Positions 1 to 7,997 of a DNA stretch of 64,000 nt are shown here, in pieces (the first letter of the stretch is position 1; every line of letters starts with the position of its first letter). The stretch is from Micromonospora sp. NBC_01740 (GTDB taxonomy: Bacteria; Actinomycetota; Actinomycetes; Mycobacteriales; Micromonosporaceae), in NCBI RefSeq assembly GCF_035920365.1, contig NZ_CP109150.1:2232001-2296000 (forward strand), in the 5' to 3' direction. The notes under the pieces are model-generated. The model worked only from the letters and a program-made list of their open reading frames with translations, did not search any database and was not told where the DNA came from. A program made the translations under genes and the position numbers.

Positions 1-232
1 CGTAGCCACTCCCACGCGCCGGGGGTGGCGTGGCCGGCCCCGGCGGCGCGCCCGTGGGCCGCTCGGGCGAGGCGTCGGGCCGTCGCCAGTACTCGTCCGG
101 GGCGTCGCCGGAGGTGGGGGTCGTCACGCCGTCCGACGCTACCAACGCCCCGGCCCGGCGGCCGGCCGGACGCGGCGGCCCGGCGGTTCGTCGTCGCTCC
201 CGCCGGTGGTGGCTGCGCTAGTCTTGCCGCTC
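1..232. other. Gene-poor window edge
   Basis: I see no convincing coding sequence here. The open frames are arginine- and proline-rich and look like high-GC shadows. The last 14 bases carry the promoter of the next gene. A gene reaching in from outside the window cannot be excluded. Confidence 0.4.
219..224 (+). promoter_or_regulatory. -10 element TAGTCT, leaderless start
   Basis: TAGTCT lies 8 nt before the GTG at 233. There is no Shine-Dalgarno sequence in front of that GTG. This fits the actinobacterial TAnnnT leaderless arrangement. Confidence 0.55.
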
Positions 233-418
233 GTGAGCATCACCGAGGATCCGGGCATGCCGGCGGTACGCGGCGACGACGACCGCGCCGTCGACCTCAG
301 CGACGACTTCGTGGTGCTGCCCGAGCAGACCGCCGACGACACCGACCGAGGCTGGGGCGAGCGCTCGGGCGGCAACGACGACTGGCTGCTCGCGGAGCGC
401 CCCCCGCACTGGGACTGA
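233..418 (+). CDS. Small acidic hypothetical protein
   Basis: This 61-residue protein is rich in Asp and Glu and has no membrane segment or signal peptide. It ends in a Trp-containing tail (DDWLLAERPPHWD). I do not recognise a family. The GTG start was chosen because a TAGTCT -10 element sits 8 nt upstream and no ribosome binding site is visible. It converges with the zinc-ribbon gene at 507-902. GC-rich third positions across the frame support real coding. Function unknown. Confidence 0.6.
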   Translation: MSITEDPGMPAVRGDDDRAVDLSDDFVVLPEQTADDTDRGWGERSGGNDDWLLAERPPHWD

Positions 419-506
419 GCGGCTCACCGCCGCCCGGTGGACGAGCGCGGCCGGCCCGGGGACCGGCCCAGCTTCGGGGGCCGGCCCCCGGCCGGGGCGG
501 CGTGGG

Positions 507-902
507 TCAGGAGGAGCTGGCGCTGCTGGCGGCCGGGGCCTTGCCCCCGCCGCCGGTGGAGCCGCCCGAGCCCGACGACGGGGACGAGCCCGACGACGAG
601 GACGAGGAACCGGCGGACGAGCCCGACGACGAGGACCCGCCGGACGAGCCGGAGTCACCGCCGCCGGACGAGTCGGACTTCGCCGGCTTGGCGGCGGCGC
701 CGCTCTTCGCGCTGTCCGAGCCGGACGAGCGCGAGTCCGTGCGGTAGAAGCCCGATCCCTTGAACACGATGCCGACGGAGTTGAAGACCTTCCGCAGCCG
801 TCCCTCACACGCCGGGCACTCGGTCAGCGGTGCGTCGGAGAAGGACTGCACCGCCTCGAGCTGGTGGCCGCACGCGGTGCAGGCGTACTGGTACGTGGGC
901 AC
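507..902 (-). CDS. FmdB-family zinc-ribbon protein, Ruc-like chaperone
   Basis: The 131-residue protein has an N-terminal zinc ribbon (Cys8, Cys11, Cys29, Cys32; CTAC...CPAC) followed by a disordered Ser/Gly-rich tail from about residue 58. M. tuberculosis Ruc (Rv0991c), a redox-regulated chaperone, has this same architecture of four zinc-binding cysteines and an unstructured C-terminus. The GTG start has a strong GGAGGAG site. A CIRCE-type operator lies 29-55 nt upstream, which suggests HrcA heat-shock control. The upstream neighbour is 5-formyltetrahydrofolate cyclo-ligase, as in mycobacteria. The family assignment is firm. The chaperone function is inferred from architecture, operator and synteny. 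Confidence 0.88.
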   Translation of the reverse strand: MPTYQYACTACGHQLEAVQSFSDAPLTECPACEGRLRKVFNSVGIVFKGSGFYRTDSRSSGSDSAKSGAAAKPAKSDSSGGGDSGSSGGSSSSGSSAGSSSSSSGSSPSSGSGGSTGGGGKAPAASSASSS

Positions 903-930
903 GTTCTCCTCCGGATCTGGCACGGCCGTT

Positions 931-957
931 CTGGCACTCGACGGATTCGAGTGCCAA
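931..957. promoter_or_regulatory. CIRCE element (HrcA operator)
   Basis: The sequence reads CTGGCACTC-N9-GAGTGCCAA: 9-bp inverted arms with the exact 9-bp spacer of the CIRCE consensus (TTAGCACTC-N9-GAGTGCTAA). It lies in the 62-bp gap between the cyclo-ligase stop and the FmdB-type start, in the right place to repress the latter. Confidence 0.85.
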
Positions 958-964
958 TGGTGCG

Positions 965-1633
965 TCATCGCCCCCGGATTCGTCCAGCGGAAGTGTGGGG
1001 CGCGACACCCGCCACGCCCCCCGGGGCGGCGTCCAGCGTACGCAGGCCGTCGGCGGGCGTGACGACCGCGCGTACCGGGCGGTCGTGCGGCTCGGCGGGA
1101 AGCGCCTCCACCAGCTCGCCGTCGTGCAGCGGGACCACGGTCAGGGCGGTCGCCGGCACCCGGGCCAGCGCCCGGTCGTACGAGCCGCCGCCCCGGCCCA
1201 GCCGCAGCCCCCGGCGGTCCACCGCCAGCGCGGGCAGCACCACCAGTTGCGCCCCGGCGACCGCCGCCCGGCCCAGCCGCGGCCCGGCCGGCTCGCGCAT
1301 CCCCCGCCCGGCGGCCACCAGCCCGGCCGGCCCGCTCCAGGCCGCCCAGTCGAGGTCGAGGTCGTCGCACAGCACCGGCAGCAGCAGCTCCCCGCCCGGC
1401 GGCAGCGCCGCGTGCAGCACCGCCGGCAGGTCGGGCCCGCCCGGCTCGGAGCCGACCGGCACGTACGCCGTCATCCGCAGCGGGCGCAGCCGGCGTACGA
1501 GAGCCACCAGCTCGGCCTGGACGCGCCCGGCGGCGTCGGCCCGCTGCGGCGCGGTCAGCGCCCGGCGGCGGGCGAGAACGGCGGCGCGCACATCCCGCTT
1601 CGCCTCTTGCGCTCCATCAGAAAAATCGGGCAC
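965..1633 (-). CDS. 5-formyltetrahydrofolate cyclo-ligase
   Basis: This 222-residue cytoplasmic enzyme converts 5-formyl-THF to 5,10-methenyl-THF using ATP. It carries the N-terminal KRDVRAAVLARRR segment that helps bind ATP and the signature GRGGGSYDRAL near the C-terminus. Its length is typical of the family. The GTG start has a CAGGAG site 6 nt upstream. An ATG six codons earlier overlaps that ribosome site and is less likely. It is transcribed divergently from the GGDEF gene and lies upstream of the zinc-ribbon gene, which has its own CIRCE-controlled region. Confidence 0.9.
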   Translation of the reverse strand: MPDFSDGAQEAKRDVRAAVLARRRALTAPQRADAAGRVQAELVALVRRLRPLRMTAYVPVGSEPGGPDLPAVLHAALPPGGELLLPVLCDDLDLDWAAWSGPAGLVAAGRGMREPAGPRLGRAAVAGAQLVVLPALAVDRRGLRLGRGGGSYDRALARVPATALTVVPLHDGELVEALPAEPHDRPVRAVVTPADGLRTLDAAPGGVAGVAPHTSAGRIRGR

Positions 1634-1718
1634 GCAACACTCCTGACGCAACGTTTGTCGCCTGGTGGCTCTGTGTCAGCATCGCAAGCAACGGCGGCGG
1701 AACTTCCGGGGGGACCGA

Positions 1719-3986
1719 GTGACGCTACGCGGGCGGTTGACCACAGCCTTCCTGGCGGTGGCGCTCGGCCCGGTGGTGCTCGGGGTGATGTTCGTCGGGG
1801 CGACCGTGGCGGCGGTCGACTCGAGCCGCTCCACCGAGCGGCTCGCGGTGGCCGCCGCGACCGTGCGCACCTCCGTCGACGCCCTCTGCCAGCAGTTGCG
1901 GGCCGCCGCCGACGCGGTCGCCCTGGCCGGCGACCGGCCGGCCGCCGCGAGCCAGGTGGTCCGCCGTGGCCTGGCCGCCGCGGTGCGGGTCGCCGACGTC
2001 ACCGGCCGGGTCACCTACGCCAGCCCCGGCGGCCCCGCGGGGCCCTGGCGGGACTGCGCCGACCCGCCGGCAGCCGGGCCGGTGCGGGCGCTCGCGGCCC
2101 GCGCCGACCTGCGCGACCGGGCCGGTGGGCCGCTCGGCACGGTCACCGCCGCGCAGCCGGTCGACCCGGCCTTCGTGGCGCGCCTCGCGGCCGTGACGGG
2201 GGTGGCGGTCACCCTGATCGACGACGCCGCGGCGCCCGTCCGGCTCGCCCACAGCACCGAGTCGACCGGCGTACGCGACGCCGTGCTCGCCGCCGCCGAC
2301 ACGCTGCACGGCGAGCGCGTCGCCGAGACCCCCGACGGCCGGTACGTCCGCCTGGTCGGCCCGTCCTCCGGGCAGCCCCTGCCGCTGGTGCTCTCTGTCC
2401 CCAGCGAACGACCACGCGGCCTGTACGTCGCACTGGGCTCGGCGGTGCTGGTGGCGACCCTGCTGGCCGTGGTGGCCGCCTGGCGGCTGGCCCGGGTCAC
2501 GACCCGCCCGCTGGTCGAGCTGGCGGGCGCGGTGGACCGGGTGGCGCGCGGCGACCTGACCGCCCGGGTGCCGGTGCGCAGCCGGGACGAGATCGGCCGG
2601 CTGGCCGGCGCGTTCAACCGGATGACCCGCGAGACGGGCACCTACGTGGCGGCGCTGACCAGCAGCCGCGACCAGCTGCGCGGGCACCTCGCGGTGCTGG
2701 GGGACACCCTGGCCAGCACCCACGACCTGCAACGCATCCTGCGGGTGATCCTGCACAGCGCGATCGCGGCGACCGGCGCCCGGGCCGGGGCGGTGCTGCT
2801 CGTCGACGACGGCGGGGTGCTCGTCGCGCAGTGCACCGAGGGGCTGGACGAGCCCGACCCGGCGGACGAACCCTCGGGGCCGTTGCGGGTGCCGCTGGGC
2901 AGCGGTGTGGTGGGCGCCGTCGCGGCGACCGGGGAGCCGCGCCGGGGGCGGGTGGAGCCCTCCGTCGCGCCGCCGGGGGAGCCGCACTGCCGGACGTACA
3001 TCGCGGTGCCGTTCGCGGCCCCCGGCACGACGGGCCCGCCCGACGGCACCGCCCGCGACGGGCCCGCCCCGCGCCCCGGGGCGGAGCCGGCCGCCCCCGC
3101 CGGGGCGCTCGGTGTGCTGGCCCTCTACGACCGGCTCGGCGCGGACGAGTTCGACGACGACGACCTCGTCACCCTGCGCACCTTCGCCGGCCACGCCGCG
3201 GTGGCGGTGGACAACGTCCGGGTGCACGAGGAGGCGCAGCGGCTCTCGCTGACCGACCCGCTCACCGGGCTGTGGAACTACCGCTACCTGAAGGAGTCGA
3301 TCCGCCGGGAGGTCGAGCGGGCGAGCCGGTTCGGCCGGATGCTCAGCGTCCTCGCCCTCGACCTGGACCGGTTCAAGACCGTCAACGACACGTACGGCCA
3401 CGCGGCGGGGGACGCCGTGCTGGCCGAGTTCGCCCGCCGGGTGCGCGGCGAGATCCGCGAGGTCGACCTCGCCTTCCGGCAGGGCGGCGAGGAGTTCGTG
3501 CTGCTGCTGCCGGAGACCGACGCCCGGGGCGCGGCGATCGTCGCGGAGCGGCTCGGCGCGGCGATCCGGGACGCCCCGATCGCCGCCGACGGGCACGGCG
3601 GGGCAGCCGTGGCCATCGGTGTCACCGTCTCCGTCGGCATCGCCGTGCACCCCGACCACGGCAGCACCGGCCAGCAGGTGCTGGACGCCGCCGACGACGC
3701 CCTCTACGCCGCCAAGGCGGCCGGCCGGGACACCTGGCGCATCGCCGAGGAGCGGGCCGGACCGTCGGCGCGGGAGATCCCCGTCCCGGCCGCGGCGGCC
3801 ACCCCCGAGGACGGTCTGCCGCGCGCTGGCGCTCCCCGCCAGCCGGTGCGGGTCCGCCCCGAACCGGCCGATCCGGCCGACGCCGCCCCGGGGAGCGCTC
3901 CGGGCGCGCCCGACCCGGTGCGGCCGGGTCCCTGCGGCGGCGCGTCTTCCGGTCCTCACCCTCCACGACAGAGCCGTGGCCGATAG
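1719..3986 (+). CDS. Membrane diguanylate cyclase (HAMP-GAF-GGDEF)
   Basis: This 755-residue sensor would make cyclic di-GMP from two GTP. Order: membrane helix (about residues 8-30), extracytoplasmic sensor region, second helix (about 234-253), HAMP linker (about 255-305), GAF-like domain (about 330-508), GGDEF domain (about 512-680) and a proline-rich tail. The active-site motif is intact GGEEF (about residue 589). An RxxD inhibitory site (REVD) lies five residues before it, so product inhibition is expected. The GTG start has a GGGGGGA site. The gene is inserted between cyclo-ligase and galU, which are close neighbours in mycobacteria. No EAL domain is present. Confidence 0.9.
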   Translation: MTLRGRLTTAFLAVALGPVVLGVMFVGATVAAVDSSRSTERLAVAAATVRTSVDALCQQLRAAADAVALAGDRPAAASQVVRRGLAAAVRVADVTGRVTYASPGGPAGPWRDCADPPAAGPVRALAARADLRDRAGGPLGTVTAAQPVDPAFVARLAAVTGVAVTLIDDAAAPVRLAHSTESTGVRDAVLAAADTLHGERVAETPDGRYVRLVGPSSGQPLPLVLSVPSERPRGLYVALGSAVLVATLLAVVAAWRLARVTTRPLVELAGAVDRVARGDLTARVPVRSRDEIGRLAGAFNRMTRETGTYVAALTSSRDQLRGHLAVLGDTLASTHDLQRILRVILHSAIAATGARAGAVLLVDDGGVLVAQCTEGLDEPDPADEPSGPLRVPLGSGVVGAVAATGEPRRGRVEPSVAPPGEPHCRTYIAVPFAAPGTTGPPDGTARDGPAPRPGAEPAAPAGALGVLALYDRLGADEFDDDDLVTLRTFAGHAAVAVDNVRVHEEAQRLSLTDPLTGLWNYRYLKESIRREVERASRFGRMLSVLALDLDRFKTVNDTYGHAAGDAVLAEFARRVRGEIREVDLAFRQGGEEFVLLLPETDARGAAIVAERLGAAIRDAPIAADGHGGAAVAIGVTVSVGIAVHPDHGSTGQQVLDAADDALYAAKAAGRDTWRIAEERAGPSAREIPVPAAAATPEDGLPRAGAPRQPVRVRPEPADPADAAPGSAPGAPDPVRPGPCGGASSGPHPPRQSRGR

Positions 3987-3989
3987 TCT
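3984..3989 (+). promoter_or_regulatory. -10 element TAGTCT of galU
   Basis: TAGTCT lies 6 nt before the galU ATG, and no Shine-Dalgarno sequence is visible. Leaderless transcription is likely. Confidence 0.6.
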
Positions 3990-3995
3990 CGCGAC

Positions 3996-4958
3996 ATGTC
4001 GGAGCACTCAGCGAACCCCTCATCGGCGACCGCCGCAACCGGTCGCTCCCGCGCGGTCAAGGCCGTCATCCCGGCCGCCGGTCTGGCCACCCGGTTCCTG
4101 CCGGCCACGAAGGCGGTGCCCAAGGAGCTGCTCCCGGTGGTCGACCGGCCGGTGCTGCAGTACATCGTCGAGGAGGCCACCCAGGCCGGCATCGGCGACG
4201 TCCTGCTGATCACCGGGCGGGGCAAGACGTCGATGGTGGACCACTTCGACCGCCGCCCCGACCTGGAGGCGCGGCTGGAGGCGAAGGGCGACGCCGAGCG
4301 GCTGGCCGCCGTGCGCGGCCCCAGCGAGCTGGCCGAGATCTACACCTGCCGGCAGCCCGAGCAGCTCGGCCTGGGCCACGCCGTCGGCTACGCCGAGTCG
4401 CACGTCGGCGACCAGCCCTTCGCGGTGCTGCTGGGCGACGAGTTCGTCAAGCCGGCCGAGCCGCTGCTGCCCGCCATGCTGGAGCTCCAGGCGCGCACCG
4501 GCGGCGTGGTGCTGGCCTTCTTCGAGGTCGACCCGGCCGAGACGAAGCGCTACGGCATCGCCTCGGTGGAGCCGGCCGAGGCGGAGCTGACAGACATCGG
4601 CGAGGTCGTCCGGGTCACCGGCATGGTGGAGAAGCCCAAGCCGGAGGACGCGCCCAGCAACCTCGCGGTGCTGGGCCGCTACGTGCTGCCGAGCAGCATC
4701 TTCGACGCGATCCGGCGGACGGAGCCGGGCAGCGGCGGGGAGATCCAGCTGACCGACGCCATGGAGCTGCTGCGCAGCGAGGGCACCCCGGTGCACGCGA
4801 TCGTCTACCGGGGCACCCGCTACGACACCGGCATGCCGCTGGGCTACCTCCAGACCGTGGTGCAGATCGCCGCCGAGCGCGACGACCTCGGCGCCGAGTT
4901 CCGCAAGTGGCTGGCCGAGTTCGTCAACTCCGACGCGTCGGGCGTGACTGGTACATGA
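3996..4958 (+). CDS. galU: UTP-glucose-1-phosphate uridylyltransferase
   Basis: This 320-residue enzyme makes UDP-glucose from UTP and glucose-1-phosphate for cell-wall and polysaccharide synthesis. The N-terminal nucleotidyltransferase motif AAGLATRFLPATKAVPKELL and the following VDRPVLQYIVEEA are classic GalU. GDEFVKP, VEKPKPEDAPSN and the late RYDTGMPLGYL are also typical. Length is normal. The ATG start follows a -10 element directly. The stop overlaps the start of the downstream MoeA-like gene (ATGA), so the two are probably translationally coupled. Confidence 0.95.
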   Translation: MSEHSANPSSATAATGRSRAVKAVIPAAGLATRFLPATKAVPKELLPVVDRPVLQYIVEEATQAGIGDVLLITGRGKTSMVDHFDRRPDLEARLEAKGDAERLAAVRGPSELAEIYTCRQPEQLGLGHAVGYAESHVGDQPFAVLLGDEFVKPAEPLLPAMLELQARTGGVVLAFFEVDPAETKRYGIASVEPAEAELTDIGEVVRVTGMVEKPKPEDAPSNLAVLGRYVLPSSIFDAIRRTEPGSGGEIQLTDAMELLRSEGTPVHAIVYRGTRYDTGMPLGYLQTVVQIAAERDDLGAEFRKWLAEFVNSDASGVTGT

Positions 4959-6268
4959 CAGCGTCGGCCGACGCCGAGGCGGCCGCGAACGAGTTGACGC
5001 CGCTCGCCGACTACCTGGGCAGCGTGCTGCGCAGGTTACGCGCGCTGCCTCCGCTCGACCTCGACCTCACCCAGGCGCACGGCAACGTCCTCGCCGAGGA
5101 CGTCGTCGCGCCGCACTCCTTCCCGGCCTTCGACCAGTCGGCCGTGGACGGGTACGCCGCCCGCTGGGAGGACATCTCCGGAGGCGGTCGGGGCGTGGGC
5201 TACGTCCCGAGCCAGTCCGGCGGGCCGGGCGGGCGCAACGTCCGGCTCAACGTCGTCGGCGACCTCGGCGCGGCGAGCTGGCGGCCGGTCCGGCTCACCC
5301 CGGGCGCCTGCTTCTCCGTCGCCGCCGGGGCGCCGCTTCCGCTCGCCGCGGACGTGGTCGTCCCGGTCGAGTGGACCGACCAGGGCATGGCCGCCGTGGA
5401 GATCTTCCGCGTGCCCAAACGCGGGTACGGGGTGCGCCGGGCCGGTGAGGAACTGCCCGCCGGCACCCTGCTGGCCCGGGCCGGCACCTACGTGTCGCCG
5501 GCGCTGGTGGCGGTCTTCGCCGCCACCGGCATCGGGCACGTCGTGGTCCGGCCCAGCCCCCGCGTGGTGATCGTGGCCACCGGCGACGAGCTGGTCGACG
5601 TGGGCCGGGGCAGCCAGCCCGGCCAGACGGTCGACGCCAACTCGCACGCGCTGACCGCCGCCGCGGCCGAGGTGGGCGCCCTGGCGTACCGGGTGGGCAT
5701 CTGCGACGACGATCCGGAGGGGCTGCGCGGGCTGCTGGAGGACCAGACGCTGCGCGCCGACCTGATCATCACCACGGGTGGGACCGGCACCGGGCCGGGC
5801 GACATGGTGCGGCGGATCCTCTCCCGGCGGGAGGGCAGCCGGGCCGGCCCGGTCACCTTCACCGAGGTCGCGCTCTACCCCGGCACCTCGCTCGGTTTCG
5901 GCACGGTCGGCGCCGAGGAGGTGCCGGTGGTCTGCCTGCCCGGCGACACGGGCTCCGCCCTGATCGGCTTCGAGGTGCTGGCCCGCCCGGCGATCAACCT
6001 GCTGGCCGGGGCGGAACCGGTGTTCCGGCCCAGCGTCCGCGCCCACCTGCTGGAGACGATCTCGTCCCCGGTGGGGCTGCGCGAGTTCCGCCCCGCGCAC
6101 GTCGCCGAGCGGCGCGGCGGCGGCTACACGGTGCAGCCGCTCAACGGTGGCCCGTACACCCTCTCCGGGCTGGCCGAGGCGAACGGGCTGATGGTGCTCG
6201 GCGAGCGAGTGACCACCGCGGCGGCCGGATCCACTGTGGACGTCCTCCTGCTGGACCGGCGCCGGTGA
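4955..6268 (+). CDS. glp: MoeA-family protein, gephyrin-like Glp
   Basis: This 437-residue protein has the MoeA fold and the motifs AFDQSAVDGYAAR and VIVATGDELVDVG. MoeA inserts molybdenum into adenylylated molybdopterin. Several catalytic segments differ from the usual form: the TGAPxPxGAD threonine is Ala (AAGAPLPLAAD), SGGVSxGxxD is TGGTGTGPGD, and PGNPxS is PGDTGS. The galU-moeA-rimJ-sepX order is that of the corynebacterial and mycobacterial gephyrin-like protein Glp, which works with a membrane receptor in cell division. I infer a Glp ortholog with possibly reduced molybdotransferase activity. It overlaps galU by 4 nt. Confidence 0.85.
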   Translation: MTASADAEAAANELTPLADYLGSVLRRLRALPPLDLDLTQAHGNVLAEDVVAPHSFPAFDQSAVDGYAARWEDISGGGRGVGYVPSQSGGPGGRNVRLNVVGDLGAASWRPVRLTPGACFSVAAGAPLPLAADVVVPVEWTDQGMAAVEIFRVPKRGYGVRRAGEELPAGTLLARAGTYVSPALVAVFAATGIGHVVVRPSPRVVIVATGDELVDVGRGSQPGQTVDANSHALTAAAAEVGALAYRVGICDDDPEGLRGLLEDQTLRADLIITTGGTGTGPGDMVRRILSRREGSRAGPVTFTEVALYPGTSLGFGTVGAEEVPVVCLPGDTGSALIGFEVLARPAINLLAGAEPVFRPSVRAHLLETISSPVGLREFRPAHVAERRGGGYTVQPLNGGPYTLSGLAEANGLMVLGERVTTAAAGSTVDVLLLDRRR

Positions 6269-6370
6269 GCGCCGTCCGAGATTCGGTTTCGTCGGTCGTG
6301 AACGGAAGGTCGGCCCGGTGAGTGCCGTCCGGGCTCTAGTTTCGTCGGTCGTGAGCGGAAGGTCTGTTCC
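6265..6370 (+). repeat. 53-bp tandem duplication before rimJ
   Basis: Two adjacent 53-bp units (6265-6317 and 6318-6370) match at 42 of 53 positions. Each begins with GTGAG and contains GTCGGTCGTGA and a GGAAGGT segment. The start codon of the next gene (GTGAGT at 6371) begins a third unit that soon diverges. The first unit overlaps the stop codon of the MoeA-like gene. Confidence 0.85.
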
Positions 6371-7018
6371 GTGAGTCTGTTCGGGGTCGGGCGGGCGCCG
6401 GGGTGGCCGGCGGTGCTGGCCGACGGGCCGGTGCTGCTGCGGCCCTACCGGCGTTCGGACGCCGCCGCCTGGGCCGAGGTGCGCCGCGCCAACCGGGAGT
6501 GGCTCGCGCCGTGGGAGTCGTCCGTGCCGGGAAGCTGGCACGAGCTGAACTCGCCGGCCGCGTTCCGCTGGGTCTACCGCGACCAGCGCCGGTCGGCGCG
6601 CACCGGCGAGGGGATGCCGTTCGCCGTCTGCCTGCGCGAGGACGGCCGGGATCGGCTGGTCGGCCACCTCAACGTGGGCAGCATCGTGCGGCGGGCGTTC
6701 TGCTCGGCGTACGTGGGCTACTGGGTGGACTCCCGGGTGGCCGGTCGCGGCGTCATCCCCACGGCGCTGGCGCTCGCGGTCGACCATGCCTTCAGCGTGG
6801 GGCTGCACCGGGTCGAGGTGAACATCCGCCCCGAGAACCGGCCGTCCCGGCGGGTGGTGGAGAAGCTGGGCTTCCGCGAGGAGTCGTACCACGTGCGCTA
6901 CATGCACATCGACGGTGCGTGGCGGGACCATATCGGATACGCGATGACCAGCGAGGAGGTCGCGGCCGAGGGTGGGCTGCTGGCCCGCTGGCACCGGCTC
7001 CGCGCCACCACGGGGTGA
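6371..7018 (+). CDS. rimJ: GNAT acetyltransferase, RimJ/RimL type
   Basis: This 215-residue acetyl-CoA-dependent N-acetyltransferase is of the kind that modifies ribosomal-protein N-termini. The acetyl-CoA loop is visible as VAGRGVIPTALALAVDHAF, followed by the family-typical RVEVNIRPENRPSRRVVEKLGFREE. Length is normal. The GTG start has GGAAGGT about 7 nt upstream, inside the second copy of a 53-bp tandem repeat. It sits between the MoeA-like gene and sepX, as in mycobacteria. The actual substrate is not shown by the sequence. Confidence 0.88.
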   Translation: MSLFGVGRAPGWPAVLADGPVLLRPYRRSDAAAWAEVRRANREWLAPWESSVPGSWHELNSPAAFRWVYRDQRRSARTGEGMPFAVCLREDGRDRLVGHLNVGSIVRRAFCSAYVGYWVDSRVAGRGVIPTALALAVDHAFSVGLHRVEVNIRPENRPSRRVVEKLGFREESYHVRYMHIDGAWRDHIGYAMTSEEVAAEGGLLARWHRLRATTG

Positions 7019-7202
7019 GGCGTCCCACGCACGGGATCGGCGCGGCGTGTCAGCATCCGCGTCCACGGCCCGTAACCTCAAGTAACTGCAAGCTGTGGCA
7101 AGCGCTGCTCCACCCGTACGATCCGCGCACCCGACCACCATCGGTGGAAGATCCTGCGGCCGGGCGGCGGTTGCTCCGAATTCGGTGACGGGAGGGGTGA
7201 GG

Positions 7203-7988
7203 GTGCCGACCTCGGTGCTCCTCGCCGTCCTCGCCGCCGCCGGTCTGCTCGCCCTCGCCCCGGCGCTGGTTCGCCGGTACGACGCCACCGAGCGGCTGGT
7301 GGCGGAGCGGGCGCAGTCGACGGCGCGGGTGCTCCAGCGCCGCCGGCGGCGCCGCACTGTGCCGGGGCGCCGCCCGGTGCACCTGCCCCGCAGCCTCGTC
7401 ATCACCCTAAGTGAAGACGCGAACACGGGCGGGCTCTCCGCGCCGGTCTCCGCGCCCCCCGCCACGCGCCGGTCGAAGCGGCTGCGCGCCGTGCCGCCGG
7501 CCCCCCGCAAGGGCCGCCGCCGGCCGCCGCCCCGCCGACAGCACACCCCCGCCGTCTACCGCCGCCGTCGGGTGCTCGCCGCGCTGCTGCTGCTGAACTT
7601 CGTCGAGCTCATCGGCGTGATCGTGGTCAGCCCCGGCTTCTGGATCAGCTTCGGGGTCACCGCCGCGCTGCTGGTCGCGTACGTCGTACACCTGCGGCGG
7701 CTGGCACTGGCGGATCGCCGGCGGCGGCGGGCGCAGGCCCGCGAGGCGGCGTGGCTGGCCGCCCGGCAGGCCGAGGTGCGGCGGGAGCAGGCCCGCCGGG
7801 CGGCGGCCCGCCGCGAGGCGCAGCGCCGCCTGGCGGCCCAGCGCGAGGTGGTACGCCGTGCCGCGATGGGCCTGGACCGCCCGGCGGACCTGCCGGCGGC
7901 GGCCAACGGCGGCTCGGTCTCCTACCGCCGCTCGGGTGGCCTGCGCGGTCGCCCCTACCAGTCCGGCCGCGGCTCCCACTCGGCCTGA
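7203..7988 (+). CDS. sepX: Divisome membrane protein SepX/GlpR
   Basis: This 261-residue protein has one N-terminal membrane helix (about residues 3-22), a basic proline/arginine-rich middle, a pair of helices (about 120-162, starting VLAALLLLNFVELIGVIVV) and a long Arg/Ala-rich cytoplasmic tail. This topology and its place behind galU-moeA-rimJ match SepX of Streptomyces and GlpR of corynebacteria, the membrane receptor of gephyrin-like Glp at the division site. The GTG at 7203 was chosen because GGGAGG lies 7 nt upstream. A GTG two codons earlier is possible. Identification rests on topology and synteny. Confidence 0.75.
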   Translation: MPTSVLLAVLAAAGLLALAPALVRRYDATERLVAERAQSTARVLQRRRRRRTVPGRRPVHLPRSLVITLSEDANTGGLSAPVSAPPATRRSKRLRAVPPAPRKGRRRPPPRRQHTPAVYRRRRVLAALLLLNFVELIGVIVVSPGFWISFGVTAALLVAYVVHLRRLALADRRRRRAQAREAAWLAARQAEVRREQARRAAARREAQRRLAAQREVVRRAAMGLDRPADLPAAANGGSVSYRRSGGLRGRPYQSGRGSHSA

Positions 7989-7997
7989 CCGGGCACG

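Noticed and set aside
830..4954. Very long open frame upstream of and continuous with the MoeA-like gene
   Set aside because: The part before 4955 is an Arg/Pro/Gly-rich shadow of the cyclo-ligase, GGDEF and galU genes. The true start is the ATG overlapping the galU stop.
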